Assembly: GCF_041435015.1 (NCBI RefSeq)
Contig: NZ_CP107989.1
Coordinates: forward strand, 4,216,001-4,280,000
Source of the DNA: Streptomyces canus
GTDB lineage: Bacteria; Actinomycetota; Actinomycetes; Streptomycetales; Streptomycetaceae
Reading direction: 5' to 3'
Length of the DNA stretch: 64,000 nucleotides
Shown here: positions 44,105 to 58,804 of the stretch, piece by piece
Position numbering within the stretch: position 1 is the stretch's first letter
Layout: each line of letters opens with the position of its first letter
Made by a program: the position numbers and the translations under genes
Notes under the pieces: model-generated
Databases searched by the model: none
What the model saw: the letters and a program-made list of their open reading frames with translations, nothing else
What the model was told of the DNA's origin: nothing

Positions 44105-44760
44105 CAGGCTTCGCTCCCTTCGGTGTCAGCGGCCTTGGGGCCAGACACGAAGGACTCGAAAGCGGCCTGGGTGAAGACCACGTCGTCCGAGACGAGAACG
44201 TCGTACGTGTTCAGCTGGCCCGGCTCCAGGATGTGGACCTGGGGCAGGTTGCGAGCGGACAGCCACGCGGCCTCGTCGGCACGGTCGATGACGAGCAGCA
44301 GGTTCTTGCGCTCGCTGATCTTGCCGAAGAGCGTCTTCGCGGCCTTCGTCGAAGGCGACTCGCCCTCGATGAGGCCGGAGACGACGTGGATGCGGTTGTT
44401 GCGGGCCCGGTCGGTGAGGGCGTGGCGCAGAGCCGCGGCCTTCATCTTCTTCGGGGTCCGCTGCGAGTAGTCACGCGGCGTGGGGCCGTGAACGACGCCA
44501 CCGCCGGCGAACTGCGGCGCACGGGTCGAACCCTGACGGGCGCGGCCGGTGCCCTTCTGGCGGTAGGGCTTCTTGCCGCCACCGCGGACCTCGCCACGAC
44601 GCTTGACCTTGTGCGTGCCCTGACGGGCGGCGGCCAGCTGCGCGACGACGACCTGGTGAAGCAGCGGAATGCTGATCTTCTCTACGTCGAAGATCTCGGC
44701 CGGGAGCTCAACGGTCCCGGCGGTGTCGCCGGAGGGCGACAGAATGTCAATGGTGCTCAT
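44104..44760 (-). CDS. rplD: 50S ribosomal protein L4
   Basis: L4 is a tunnel protein and in E. coli the autogenous regulator of the S10 operon. The 218-residue protein has the extended loop with [24 protein letters not shown] and [10 protein letters not shown]. It lies 5 bases after rplC. Confidence 0.98.
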   Translation of the reverse strand: MSTIDILSPSGDTAGTVELPAEIFDVEKISIPLLHQVVVAQLAAARQGTHKVKRRGEVRGGGKKPYRQKGTGRARQGSTRAPQFAGGGVVHGPTPRDYSQRTPKKMKAAALRHALTDRARNNRIHVVSGLIEGESPSTKAAKTLFGKISERKNLLLVIDRADEAAWLSARNLPQVHILEPGQLNTYDVLVSDDVVFTQAAFESFVSGPKAADTEGSEA

Positions 44761-44765
44761 AGTCC

Positions 44766-45410
44766 TCAGGCCCCCTTGGCCGCGGTGCGGACCAGGACGA
44801 GGCCGCCGTTCGGACCAGGAACCGCGCCCTTGATGAGGAGCAGGCCCTTCTCCGCGTCAACGGCGTGAACGGTCAGGTTCTGGGTGGTGACCCGCTCGTT
44901 GCCCATACGACCCGCCATGCGGAGGCCCTTGAACACGCGGCCCGGGGTGGCGCAGCCACCGATGGAACCGGGAGAGCGGTGCTTGCGCTGGGTGCCGTGA
45001 CCGGCGCCGAGGCCCTTGAAGTTGTGACGCTTCATGACACCGGCGAAGCCCTTGCCCTTGCTCTTGCCGGTCACGTCGACCTTGATGCCGGCCTCGAACA
45101 CCTCGGCGGTGATCTCCTGGCCGAGGGTGTACTCGCTGGCGTCAGCGGTACGGATCTCGACGAGGTGGCGGCGGGGAGTGACGTCGGCCTTGGCGAAGTG
45201 GCCCTTGAGGGGCTTGTTCACCTTGCGCGGGTCGATCTCGCCGAACGCGATCTGGACGGACTCGTAGCCGTCGGCGTCGTTCGTACGGACCTGGGTCACG
45301 ACATTGGGGCCGGCCTTGACGACGGTGACCGGAACAACACGGTTGTTCTCGTCCCACACCTGCGTCATGCCGAGCTTCTCGCCCAGGATGCCCTTGATCT
45401 GCTTAGCCAT
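44766..45410 (-). CDS. rplC: 50S ribosomal protein L3
   Basis: L3 reaches the peptidyl transferase centre. The 214-residue protein has [20 protein letters not shown], the central loop [20 protein letters not shown] and the [12 protein letters not shown] end block. It lies 17 bases after rpsJ. Confidence 0.98.
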   Translation of the reverse strand: MAKQIKGILGEKLGMTQVWDENNRVVPVTVVKAGPNVVTQVRTNDADGYESVQIAFGEIDPRKVNKPLKGHFAKADVTPRRHLVEIRTADASEYTLGQEITAEVFEAGIKVDVTGKSKGKGFAGVMKRHNFKGLGAGHGTQRKHRSPGSIGGCATPGRVFKGLRMAGRMGNERVTTQNLTVHAVDAEKGLLLIKGAVPGPNGGLVLVRTAAKGA

Positions 45411-45427
45411 CGTTCAGATCACCGGCC

Positions 45428-45736
45428 TCAGAGCTTGATCTCGATGTCGACACCGGCCGGGAGGTCGAGTCGCATCAGAGAGTCAACGGTCTTGGGGGTC
45501 GGGTCGAGGATGTCGATCAGACGCTTGTGCGTGCGCATCTCGAAGTGCTCGCGCGAGTCCTTGTACTTGTGCGGCGACTTGATGACGCAGTACACGTTCT
45601 TCTCAGTGGGCAGCGGCACCGGGCCCGCGACCGACGCACCAGTGCGCGTCACCGTCTCGACGATCTTCTTCGCCGAGGAGTCGATGACCTCGTGGTCGTA
45701 GGCCTTGAGCCGGATGCGGATCTTCTGTCCCGCCAT
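45428..45736 (-). CDS. rpsJ: 30S ribosomal protein S10 (NusE)
   Basis: S10 acts in the 30S head and, as NusE, in antitermination and transcription-translation coupling. The 102-residue protein starts [19 protein letters not shown] and contains VSGPIPLPT-like [16 protein letters not shown] and [10 protein letters not shown]. It is the first gene of the S10 cluster. Its leader contains a 25-nt element also found in the str leader. Confidence 0.99.
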   Translation of the reverse strand: MAGQKIRIRLKAYDHEVIDSSAKKIVETVTRTGASVAGPVPLPTEKNVYCVIKSPHKYKDSREHFEMRTHKRLIDILDPTPKTVDSLMRLDLPAGVDIEIKL

Positions 45737-45795
45737 GGCTACTCCGTAGTCCTGTCTCTTTTACAGCTCTGGAACCCGGTGTTCCGTGACTTCCT

Positions 45796-45820
45796 CCGAC
45801 CCACGCGGTCGGGCGTGTCG
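45796..45820 (-). promoter_or_regulatory. Leader element shared with the str operon (copy at S10 leader)
   Basis: On the plus strand the core is CCGACCCACGCGGTCGGG followed by CGTGTCG. In RNA sense it is CGACACG then CCCGACC-GCGTG-GGTCGG, a 6-bp stem with a 5-base loop. 24 of 25 bases equal the copy at 53607-53631. It lies 59 bases before the rpsJ start. Confidence 0.6.
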
Positions 45821-46260
45821 CACTCTCACTGACACAGATGTCCCTTGTTCGAACATCCCTGATCTGGGAAAGAGGTTCACCGGGTGCCTGGCCAGTGCCG
45901 CACTCCACTTCCCGGAAGATTCCCGTACGTCCGCCCCAGCGCTGCCATATGACAGTTAGGGCGACGAGTACTGTGGGACTCGCTTCCAGGCCTCCCGGCG
46001 GGAGGCGCGCAGCATCAACACTCGACCGAGCAACCCCGCTAGTCTGCCATACGGGGCAGGGCCCTGGCCAATCGAGCCGGAGACAATACCCCGGGAGTGA
46101 CGCAGGTCAAACACAGCGCTCCAGGTCGCCGCGGAGAAGGCGCAGCGGAATGCGCGGCACTCCTCGCCGAGCGCCGCCTCGTGCCGCGCGCCCGACTGCT
46201 CCTCGCCCAGGACTTCGCAGAGGGCCTCTTCACCGTCGAGCCCGTCGACCGCAAGCCATT
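45821..46260. other. S10 upstream region
   Basis: No intact gene. It must contain the rpsJ promoter, which I could not pick out with confidence. TGTTCGAACA (45846-45855) is a small perfect palindrome. The outer part carries only out-of-frame sequence next to the HTH remnant. Confidence 0.35.
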
Positions 46261-46416
46261 CGGGACCTCGTCGGCCAGGTCCGGATACGCGGGGCGGGGA
46301 ATCCGCTTCCCGCCCTCGATCTTGCAGACCGGGTCCTCGCCGTACCCGACCGCCTCCCGTCGAAGCCTCAGCTGCCGCCCGACGGTCGCGATGACCGCGA
46401 CACCCCACTCGTCGTC
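46261..46416 (-). pseudogene. Remnant of a helix-turn-helix (XRE/DUF5753-type) regulator gene
   Basis: The minus-strand segment reads DDEWGVAVIATVGRQLRLRR, then EAVGYGED, then KIEGGKRIPRPAY. Intact family members have about nine more residues between two EAVG sequences in the recognition-helix region; here these appear collapsed into one. Past DLADEVP the frame loses similarity and there is no DUF5753 domain. It is therefore a decayed gene with a deletion in its DNA-binding helix. The comparison with intact members is from memory. Confidence 0.5.
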
Positions 46417-46499
46417 CGGGGGGGCGGGATCGGCCAGGCCTGGGGCTCGGGATTCGACCGAACCGCGACCGAATCGGACGAGCACCCATACCGACCACG

Positions 46500-47274
46500 T
46501 CAGCGCACGTCGACGTGGTCCCCACCGCTGGTCGCGCCGCCCGTCGTGTCGTTGCCCCCGTACGACCAGCGCCAGGTCCCGTCCTTCGACGCGGTGACCG
46601 TGGTCTTCAGGGCACCGGTGCTGCTGGACGTGACCTTCTTGACCGTCACGAAGGAGCTGGTGCCCGTCTCACGGAACTGGAGGCTGACCGAACGGCCGCC
46701 GTAGCCGCCGTACTTCTTGGTCGCCCAGTCCGCCCGGGTGAGCTTGCCGGTGACGGTGATCTTCCTGCCCTTGGCGACCGGCTCCGGCGAGGCGTTCACC
46801 GTGACCTTCGCCGCCCGCTTGAGCCGGACGGTCAGGGACCGGGTCTCGCGCTCGTGGGCCGCGACGTTTCCGTTGGCCTTGAACAGGAGCAGGGAGACGC
46901 CGGTCTTCCAGGTGGTGGCGTCATTGTTGGAGTCGACCTCGTCATGGCTCGGGTGGGGGTCGATGTACAGGGACCCCTCGCACTCGGCCTTCTTGTCGCT
47001 CTGTTCGTAGCAGGTGTAGCCGCCGGGGCCGATGTAGTTGTCCATGGAGCCGGCCAGGTCCTGCGGCAGGGCTCCCCGGTAGAGGAAGGGGAACGCGTCG
47101 TACCGGAACGGGTCGCTCGTGCTGTACCCGGAGGACAGGGTGATCTTGAAGGTGAGGGACGGCTCCACCACCTTCGAGGTGCCGACGACCATCGGCTTGC
47201 CCTTGTTGATCACGATGTCGGACACGGTGATCCCGGTGTCCTGAGCCTGGGCCGCCGGATCATGACTTCCGCTT
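46500..47274 (-). pseudogene. Secreted beta-rich protein that has lost its signal peptide
   Basis: From about 47260 the minus frame reads PAAQAQDTGITVSDIVINKG, the end of a signal peptide and the mature start. About 240 residues of a Streptomyces exported protein follow, with IGPGGYTCYEQS, CEGSLYIDP, LDSNNDATTW-like DSNNDATTWKTGVSL and a C-terminal Ig-like half ending WRWSYGGNDTTGG and GDHVDVR. No start codon precedes it in frame: the upstream bases belong to the end of the next membrane-protein gene. The N-terminal signal sequence is thus truncated, and the mature part is otherwise open. Family identity is uncertain. Confidence 0.55.
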
Positions 47275-47277
47275 GCC

Positions 47278-47631
47278 CTACGGCCAGTCGACCAGCGCCA
47301 TGAACACGCCGTACACGCACGGCACCATCGCCGGCGCCGCGAGCGCGAACCCCACCCGGCGGGACGTGCTGCGGCGCTCCCACGGCAGGGCCCAGCTGGC
47401 CGCAAGCAGGAACAGGGCGATCCCGAGGCCCCCGAGCAGCACCGGGAAGGCGATGCCGAAGGTCGACTCGAAGCGGTCGGCCTCCGGGCCCGCGCAGGAG
47501 TCGCAGGCCATCGCGGAGAAGCCGCCGACGAAGTAGACGAGCACACACGCGGGCAGGGTGAGGAGCGTCGAGAGCAGCGGGGCGACCCAGGCGTCGGTCG
47601 CGCGGTCGTCGTCGAGCGTGAGGTCCGGCAT
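47278..47631 (-). CDS. Small integral membrane protein
   Basis: The 117-residue protein has three to four hydrophobic helices (LLSTLLTLPACVLVYFVGG, FPVLLGGLGIALFLLAASWAL, FALAAPAMVPCVYGVFMALV) and two Cys in AMACDSCAG. I start at the ATG at 47631; another at 47667 adds twelve residues. It is not recognised as a named family. Its stop abuts the truncated secreted-protein remnant, which suggests that a deletion joined the two. Confidence 0.6.
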   Translation of the reverse strand: MPDLTLDDDRATDAWVAPLLSTLLTLPACVLVYFVGGFSAMACDSCAGPEADRFESTFGIAFPVLLGGLGIALFLLAASWALPWERRSTSRRVGFALAAPAMVPCVYGVFMALVDWP

Positions 47632-47706
47632 GGGTCCATCACAACGCTCGGGCGCCCGCGGTCGCATGAGCGTTCGTACTCAGATGCCCGGGCCGTCGTA
47701 CGGGAT

Positions 47707-48915
47707 TCAGGTCCCGGCGTTCCTCAGCCGTGCGAACGACGTGTCAAGACCCCGCTTCAGCAGCCGGGCCACCGGCCGCTCCACGAACCGGTGCACCAGC
47801 CAGCTCAGCAGCAGGAAGCCGGCGATCACGGAGACGACCAGCAGGCGGGCGTCCATGGTGTCGCGCAGGCGGTTGATGACCGCCGTACCGGCCGCGTAGT
47901 GCATCAGATACAGCGGGTACGTCAACGCGCCCGCCGTCACCAGCCACTTCCAGCGGATGCGGTCCGTGGCGCCGAGAGCGACGGCGACCATGACGAGCAG
48001 GAACACGGTGAAGATCGCCACGCTCCCCCGCCACCCCGACACATGCTCGACCTCGTCGATCCTGATGCCGAGTTCGCGCTGGCCCATCAGCCAGGCCATC
48101 GCGAGGATGCCCCACAGCAGCAGGTCCTGGCCGAAGCGGTGCATCAGATACAGCGCCAGGCCCGCGATGAAGTACCAGGCGCCCTCCGGGTTGGCGACCA
48201 GTTCCAGCAGGGGGAGCTTCGAGATCGGGGCGAGCATGGCCGCGGCGCCCCACACACAGCAGAAGACGACGACCTTGCGGTAGGTCAGGCCGCTCCACAC
48301 GACCACCAGGAACAGCAGGTAGAAACGCAGCTCCGACCAGAGGGTCCAGTAGACGCCGTCGACGTTCATGACGCCCGAACCGGACTGGAGCATCGTGATG
48401 TTGAGGAGTACGTCCCGCATGCGCAGGCGGTCCCACACGCCGGGCAGCAGCATCAGGACGGCCGTGGTGAAGGCGATGGCGAACCAGTACGCCGGGTACA
48501 GGCGGATCACCCGTGACGTGAAGAACTGCCTGGGGGTACGGCCCAAGCAGGACATGCAGATCACGAAGCCGCTGATCACGAAGAAGATCTCGACGCCGAT
48601 CCAGCCGTAGGAGGCGAACCGGAAGACCGTCGGCATGATGTCGGAGACCGAGCGGTCCCAGATGCGGTTGCCCGGCCGGTCGACGCGGTTCGTGCCGGCG
48701 TAGTGGTGCACGGCGACCATCAGCGCGGCGAGGAGCCGGATGCCGTCGATGGCGTAGAGCCGGCGGCCGGCGCGGTCCCGTACGGCGGCGTGCCGGGCGG
48801 GGCGGGCGGGCCGTCCCGGCGGGGCGGGCACGGTGAGGGGCGGAAGCGGCTGCTGCAGGCCGCTGACGACCCGTCGGGGTATCGACGTTCTGCGCTCCGC
48901 ATCCTGCATCGACAC
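47707..48915 (-). CDS. Acyltransferase family 3 membrane protein
   Basis: The 402-residue protein begins with a Pro/Arg-rich cytoplasmic part. The acyltransferase-3 domain has [19 protein letters not shown], with the family His pair at the end of the first helix, and [23 protein letters not shown] and about ten helices. Members O-acylate surface glycans, antibiotics or lipids. There is no SGNH domain, unlike the protein at 24836-26878. The GTG start at 48915 is the furthest with a plausible site. The neighbours are decayed genes, so no pathway can be inferred. Confidence 0.85.
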   Translation of the reverse strand: MSMQDAERRTSIPRRVVSGLQQPLPPLTVPAPPGRPARPARHAAVRDRAGRRLYAIDGIRLLAALMVAVHHYAGTNRVDRPGNRIWDRSVSDIMPTVFRFASYGWIGVEIFFVISGFVICMSCLGRTPRQFFTSRVIRLYPAYWFAIAFTTAVLMLLPGVWDRLRMRDVLLNITMLQSGSGVMNVDGVYWTLWSELRFYLLFLVVVWSGLTYRKVVVFCCVWGAAAMLAPISKLPLLELVANPEGAWYFIAGLALYLMHRFGQDLLLWGILAMAWLMGQRELGIRIDEVEHVSGWRGSVAIFTVFLLVMVAVALGATDRIRWKWLVTAGALTYPLYLMHYAAGTAVINRLRDTMDARLLVVSVIAGFLLLSWLVHRFVERPVARLLKRGLDTSFARLRNAGT

Positions 48916-49121
48916 CTGCGTGTCCGTCCGTCCTCGCGAGGGAATCCCGGGCCGGGAATGGCCACCGGACGCCTCAGGCTACGACCCTCACAACCACCCC
49001 ACAGCGGCCAGACAGGCGCATTCGGGGCAGCCTCGGCGGACAGTTGGCCGAAGCCTCGGGAAGACGTCCCGCTGAGTTCGCCCACTCTTCACCCGCTGGG
49101 CGGGCAACCCCCCACGAAGGC

Positions 49122-49159
49122 GAAGGGGCCCGTACGACCGAAGTCGTACGGGCCCCTTC
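49122..49159 (-). terminator. Terminator of tuf
   Basis: GAAGGGGCCCGTACGAC and GTCGTACGGGCCCCTTC form a perfect 17-bp stem with a CGAA loop, 38 bases beyond the tuf stop. Confidence 0.85.
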
Positions 49160-49196
49160 AGAGACCTACGGGTCTCGGAGACCTGTCAGGTCAAGA

Positions 49197-50390
<1,194 letters not shown>

Positions 50391-50491
50391 GGGGTCCTCC
50401 TGTGGAGTGGTTCTGAACGCCTTGCTTCATCGGCGCCAGGTGATCTTTGCTGGAAAGCCTCGGCCCGGGGGCACTCCCCCCGCAAATGCGG

Positions 50492-50520
50492 GTGAATGCC
50501 CCTCCGGGCTCCGGAGTCAA
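50492..50520 (-). promoter_or_regulatory. Possible tuf-specific promoter
   Basis: TTGACT (50520-50515), 17 bases, ATTCAC (50497-50492). The -35 is good, the -10 poor. A separate tuf promoter between fusA and tuf is known in streptomycetes. Confidence 0.35.
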
Positions 50521-50545
50521 GCCTAAAGCGTGCGAACGCGGTGCG

Positions 50546-52672
50546 TTACTCGCCCTTGGCCTTCGCGATGATCTCCTCGGCGACGTTCCGCGGAACCTCG
50601 GCGTAGGAGTCGAACTGCATCGAGTAGCTTGCGCGACCCGACGTCTTGCTGCGGAGGTCTCCGACGTAGCCGAACATCTCCGAGAGGGGCACGAGGCCCT
50701 TCACGACGCGGGCACCGGCCCGCTCCTCCATGGCCTGGATCTGACCACGGCGGGAGTTGATGTCGCCGATGACGTCACCCATGTAGTCCTCGGGCGTGGT
50801 GACCTCGACGGCCATCATCGGCTCGAGCAGCACGGGGCTGGCCTTGCGCGCGGCCTCCTTGAAGGCCTGCGAGCCGGCGATCTTGAACGCGAGCTCGGAG
50901 GAGTCGACCTCGTGGTAGGCACCGTCGAGAAGAATGACGCGGACGCCCGTCATCTCGTACCCGGCGAGGATGCCGAACTGCATGGCCTCCTGCGCACCGG
51001 CGTCGACCGAAGGGATGTACTCCTTCGGGATACGACCACCGGTCACCTTGTTCACGAACTCGTACGAGGCGTCGCCGCCCTCGATCGGCTCGATCGCGAT
51101 CTGCACCTTGGCGAACTGGCCGGTTCCACCAGTCTGCTTCTTGTGCGTGTAGTCGACGCGCTCGACGGCCTTGCGGATCGTCTCACGGTAGGCGACCTGC
51201 GGCTTACCGACGTTGGCCTCGACCTTGAACTCACGGCGCATACGGTCGACCAGCACCTCGAGGTGCAGCTCGCCCATACCACCGATGATGGTCTGGCCGG
51301 TCTCCTCGTCCGAGTGGACCTGGAAGGAGGGGTCCTCCTCCGCGAGACGCTGGATGGCGACACCCAGCTTCTCCTGGTCACCCTTGGACTTGGGCTCGAT
51401 GGCGACCTGGATGACCGGCGCCGGGAAGTCCATGGACTCCAGGATGACCGGGTTCTTGTCGTCGCTCAGCGTCTCACCGGTGGTGGTCTGCTTCAGGCCC
51501 ATCACGGCGACGATGTCGCCGGCGCCCACCGACTCGATCTCCTCACGCTTGTTCGCGTGCATGCGGTAGATCTTGCCGATGCGCTCCTTCTTGCCCTTGA
51601 CGGAGTTCAGCACCGCGGTGCCGGACTCCAGGCGACCGGAGTAGATCCGGACGAAGGTGAGCTTGCCGAGGTGCGGGTCGCTCATGATCTTGAACGCCAG
51701 CGCGGACAGCGGCTCCTCGTCGGACGGCTTGCGCTTGACGACGACCTCGGGGTCCTTGACGTCGTGGCCCTCGATGGCCTCGACGTCGAGCGGGGTCGGC
51801 AGGTAGCGCACGACCGCGTCGAGCAGGGGCTGGACGCCCTTGTTCTTGAACGCGGTGCCACAGAACACCGGGGTGACGGTGACGCCGTCGGACTTGCCGG
51901 ACGCGATGGTGATGCGACGGATCGCGGCGTACAGCTGCTCCTCGGTGGGCTCCTGGCCCTCCAGGAACAGCTCCATGATCTCGTCGTCGTTCTCCGCGAC
52001 GGCCTCGACCAGCTTGCCGCGGTACTCCTCGGCGGCCTCGGTGTGCGTGGCCGGGATGTCGACGACGTCGTACATCTCGCCCTTCGCCGCCTCGGCGGAC
52101 CACACGAGCGCCTTCATGCGGACCAGGTCCACAACGCCCTTGAAGTCCATCTCGGCACCGATCGGCAGCTGCATGACCAGCGGCACGGCACCCAGACGGT
52201 CCGAGATCATGTCCACACAGCGGTGGAACTCGGCGCCGGTACGGTCCAGCTTGTTCACGAAGCAGATGCGCGGCACGCCGTAACGGTCGGCCTGACGCCA
52301 CACCGTCTCGGACTGCGGCTCGACACCGGCGACACCGTCGAACACCGTGACGGCACCGTCGAGCACGCGGAGCGAACGCTCCACCTCGACCGTGAAGTCG
52401 ACGTGCCCGGGGGTGTCGATGATGTTGATCGTGTAGTCGTTGTCCTCGAGCGGCCAGTGACAGGTGGTGGCAGCAGAGGTGATCGTGATGCCACGCTCCT
52501 GCTCCTGCTCCATCCAGTCCATGGTGGCGGCGCCGTCGTGGACCTCACCGATCTTGTAGCTGACGCCGGTGTAGAAGAGGATCCGCTCGGTGGTGGTCGT
52601 CTTGCCCGCGTCGATGTGGGCCATGATCCCGATGTTGCGGACCTTGGCCAGGTCAAGTGAAGTGGTAGCCAT
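50546..52672 (-). CDS. fusA: Elongation factor G
   Basis: EF-G drives translocation. The 708-residue protein has [15 protein letters not shown] near residue 20, DTPGHVDFT and [10 protein letters not shown] as G motifs. Domains II-V follow, with the domain IV segment near [14 protein letters not shown] and the C-terminal [10 protein letters not shown]. It is 39 bases after rpsG in the str operon. Length typical. Confidence 0.98.
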   Translation of the reverse strand: MATTSLDLAKVRNIGIMAHIDAGKTTTTERILFYTGVSYKIGEVHDGAATMDWMEQEQERGITITSAATTCHWPLEDNDYTINIIDTPGHVDFTVEVERSLRVLDGAVTVFDGVAGVEPQSETVWRQADRYGVPRICFVNKLDRTGAEFHRCVDMISDRLGAVPLVMQLPIGAEMDFKGVVDLVRMKALVWSAEAAKGEMYDVVDIPATHTEAAEEYRGKLVEAVAENDDEIMELFLEGQEPTEEQLYAAIRRITIASGKSDGVTVTPVFCGTAFKNKGVQPLLDAVVRYLPTPLDVEAIEGHDVKDPEVVVKRKPSDEEPLSALAFKIMSDPHLGKLTFVRIYSGRLESGTAVLNSVKGKKERIGKIYRMHANKREEIESVGAGDIVAVMGLKQTTTGETLSDDKNPVILESMDFPAPVIQVAIEPKSKGDQEKLGVAIQRLAEEDPSFQVHSDEETGQTIIGGMGELHLEVLVDRMRREFKVEANVGKPQVAYRETIRKAVERVDYTHKKQTGGTGQFAKVQIAIEPIEGGDASYEFVNKVTGGRIPKEYIPSVDAGAQEAMQFGILAGYEMTGVRVILLDGAYHEVDSSELAFKIAGSQAFKEAARKASPVLLEPMMAVEVTTPEDYMGDVIGDINSRRGQIQAMEERAGARVVKGLVPLSEMFGYVGDLRSKTSGRASYSMQFDSYAEVPRNVAEEIIAKAKGE

Positions 52673-52711
52673 AAGGCTTCGGTCTTCTCTCGGTCTCGAT
52701 GGGGTCTGCGA

Positions 52712-53182
52712 CTACCAGCGGTAGTGCGCGAAGGCCTTGTTGGACTCGGCCATCTTGTGGGTGTCCTCGCGCTTCTTGACGGCCGCACCGAGGCCGTTCG
52801 AAGCGTCGAGAAGCTCGTTGAGCAGACGCTCGGTCATGGTCTTCTCGCGACGGGCGCGGGAGTAACCGACCAGCCAGCGCAGGGCGAGCGTGTTCGCACG
52901 GCCCGGCTTGACCTCGATCGGGACCTGGTAGGTCGCGCCACCGACACGGCGGGACTTGACCTCGAGGGTCGGCTTGATGTTCTCCAGCGCGCGCTTCAGC
53001 GTGATGACCGGGTCGTTGCTGGTCTTCTCGCGCAGGCCCTCCATGGCGCCGTACACGATGCGCTCGGCGGTGGAGCGCTTGCCGTTCAGCAGCACCTTGT
53101 TGATGAGGGAGGTCACCAGAGGAGAACCGTAGACCGGGTCGATGATGACCGGGCGCTTCGGGGCGGGGCCCTTACGAGGCAT
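52712..53182 (-). CDS. rpsG: 30S ribosomal protein S7
   Basis: S7 nucleates the 30S head and in E. coli represses its own operon. The 156-residue protein [20 protein letters not shown] ends with the conserved [18 protein letters not shown]. It starts 2 bases after rpsL, so the two are likely translationally coupled. Confidence 0.98.
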   Translation of the reverse strand: MPRKGPAPKRPVIIDPVYGSPLVTSLINKVLLNGKRSTAERIVYGAMEGLREKTSNDPVITLKRALENIKPTLEVKSRRVGGATYQVPIEVKPGRANTLALRWLVGYSRARREKTMTERLLNELLDASNGLGAAVKKREDTHKMAESNKAFAHYRW

Positions 53183-53184
53183 TT

Positions 53185-53556
53185 CTACTTCTCCTTCTTG
53201 GCGCCGTAGCGGCTGCGGGCCTGCTTGCGGTTCTTGACACCCTGGGTGTCGAGCGAACCGCGGATGATCTTGTAACGAACACCGGGCAGGTCCTTCACAC
53301 GACCGCCACGCACGAGCACGATGGAGTGCTCCTGCAGGTTGTGTCCCTCACCCGGAATGTAAGCAGTGACCTCGATCCCGCTGGTCAGACGCACACGCGC
53401 GACCTTACGCAGGGCCGAGTTCGGCTTCTTCGGGGTGGTCGTGAACACACGCGTGCAGACGCCACGACGCTGAGGGGAACCCTCGAGTGCGGGCGTCTTG
53501 TTCTTCTCGACCTTGTCCTGCCGGCCCTTCCGGACCAGCTGCTGGATCGTAGGCAC
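53185..53556 (-). CDS. rpsL: 30S ribosomal protein S12
   Basis: S12 controls decoding accuracy at the A site. The 123-residue protein starts with GTG (53556; GGAGAAG upstream). It reads [20 protein letters not shown], with K43 in TPKKPNS and K88 in GGRVKDLPG, the wild-type residues whose change gives streptomycin resistance. The longer frame to 53799 is non-homologous. It is the first gene of the str operon, behind a clear promoter. Confidence 0.98.
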   Translation of the reverse strand: MPTIQQLVRKGRQDKVEKNKTPALEGSPQRRGVCTRVFTTTPKKPNSALRKVARVRLTSGIEVTAYIPGEGHNLQEHSIVLVRGGRVKDLPGVRYKIIRGSLDTQGVKNRKQARSRYGAKKEK

Positions 53557-53606
53557 TACTTCTCCGGTTTCTGTGTGCCGAATGGTGAAGCTAACCTGGA
53601 ACTTCG

Positions 53607-53631
53607 CCGACCCACGCGGTCGGGTGTGTCG
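53607..53631 (-). promoter_or_regulatory. Leader element shared with the S10 operon (copy at str leader)
   Basis: The plus-strand core is CCGACCCACGCGGTCGGG followed by TGTGTCG. It differs from the S10-leader copy at one base and lies 50 bases before the rpsL start, inside the predicted str leader. In RNA sense it can form CCGACC-GCGTG-GGTCGG. Confidence 0.6.
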
Positions 53632-53751
53632 AATCCGGCGGACTTCCGCCGCGAGGCGAAAAGGGCGCAGATTACGGTGGCCGCTCGAGGCTCCCCTAGT
53701 GCGGTTGAAGGCACGCACGAGAACCAGGGCACACCCCAGGCACAAGGTCTG

Positions 53752-53780
53752 AGCGTACCCAGCTGATTCGCTGCGGTCAA
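53752..53780 (-). promoter_or_regulatory. Promoter of the str operon
   Basis: TTGACC (53780-53775), 17-base spacer, TACGCT (53757-53752) fit the vegetative HrdB consensus. The implied leader to rpsL is about 190 bases. Confidence 0.65.
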
Positions 53781-53912
53781 AACAAATGGACGGCGGCAAC
53801 CTCTCGGGGCGACCGGTGTCAAGCCCCTACACCGTGGATGATCTTCGATTTCACACTGCGCACATGTGGAGACCGACCCCCCGGGCCCCCACCGACCCTC
53901 CGCCCACGGGGC

Positions 53913-54572
53913 TCACCCGGAGGCGAGTCCCACGGCGATCAGCAGCGTCATCAGGATCGACCACGCGGCGATCGACAGCCAGCCGAACACCAGCCCGGTC
54001 AGCGCGAGCCCGTCGCCGCTCTCTCCCGTCCGGTCGATCTCCGCGCGCGCCGCGTGCCCGAGGATCACCGCCGGAATCGCGGTGAACCCGAGGGTCGGCA
54101 CACACAGCAGCCCGCACACCGCGGCTCCGACCGCCTTCCCGTTCGCCCGCGGCCGCGGGGCGGGCAGGAAGGTCCGCGGTACGGCGGTGACGGGCGCCGG
54201 CTGGGGCATGGGCCCGAGCGGCAGATCGGACACGAGCAACGCCAACTCCCCGACCGTACGGGCGCCGTAGGCCCGCTCCACCCGCTTGTCGAACTCGCCC
54301 TTCTCCAGCCGCCCCTCCCCGTAGCCGGCCCGAAGCACATCGACGGCGCGCTCACGGTCGGCATGCGAGGCAAGCATGGCGGAGGCACTCGGCGGGGCCT
54401 GCGGGACGGGGTACGCGGGCCAGGGGCGCGCGACGGGAGCGTGCGCGCCGGTCCAGGGCCGCGCTGCCGGTCCGTCCCGTCCCGGCTCTGACGGCGACTC
54501 GTCCTTGCCCTGCCATGCTTGCCACGACGGTTGCGACACAGGAGCACCCCCTGGGCGGTCGAATGCCTCCAT
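53913..54572 (-). CDS. DUF1707 and DUF4190 domain membrane protein
   Basis: The 219-residue protein has a Pro/Gln-rich start, then ASHADRERAVDVLRAGYGEGRLEKGEFDKRVERAYGAR-type sequence (DUF1707, about residues 67-115). Two C-terminal helices with VGAAVCGLLCVPTLGFTAIPAVILG form the DUF4190-like part. Such proteins are common in actinomycetes and of unknown function; the DUF1707 helix pair may bind partners or DNA. The start at 54572 has GGAG upstream; the frame continues to 54617. Located between the str operon and rpoC, on its own. Confidence 0.85.
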   Translation of the reverse strand: MEAFDRPGGAPVSQPSWQAWQGKDESPSEPGRDGPAARPWTGAHAPVARPWPAYPVPQAPPSASAMLASHADRERAVDVLRAGYGEGRLEKGEFDKRVERAYGARTVGELALLVSDLPLGPMPQPAPVTAVPRTFLPAPRPRANGKAVGAAVCGLLCVPTLGFTAIPAVILGHAARAEIDRTGESGDGLALTGLVFGWLSIAAWSILMTLLIAVGLASG

Positions 54573-54747
54573 GATGCTCCAACGCTCCGATACCGGGACA
54601 GGTTCCCGCACCCCCAACGGGAAACACCCGGACAGGTCACCCTCCTCCCCGACCGGTACGCCACGCTGCGGACGCCGACGCCCCCCGCGGGGCTCCCGGC
54701 GGCCCGCGGGGCCTTCAGGGCGCTCTCAGAGCCGTCGGAACGCCGAC

Positions 54748-54782
54748 GGGCGGCCACCCCGTGCGAAACGGAGTGACCGCCC
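54748..54782 (-). terminator. Terminator of rpoBC
   Basis: GGGCGGCCACCCCG and CGGAGTGACCGCCC form a 14-bp stem with G-U pairs, 22 bases after the rpoC stop. Confidence 0.75.
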
Positions 54783-54804
54783 TTCAGTGGTTCAGACGCA
54801 GGCC

Positions 54805-58704
<3,900 letters not shown>

Positions 58705-58804
58705 TATGCGTCAATCCCTCTCAGGGTTGTAAGTCTTGGGGTCTGAAACGGGGGTCCAGGGGCCGGCCGGAGGTTCCTCACCAGGTCCTCCGGCCGGACT
58801 CCCG

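Noticed and set aside
45846..45855. TGTTCGAACA considered as an SOS/LexA box
   Set aside because: Too short and lacking the usual half-site spacing, with no SOS gene next to it.
53425..53432. Possible streptomycin-resistance allele of rpsL or rifampicin-resistance allele of rpoB
   Set aside because: K43 and K88 of S12 and the Asp, His and Ser of the rif region are all wild-type.
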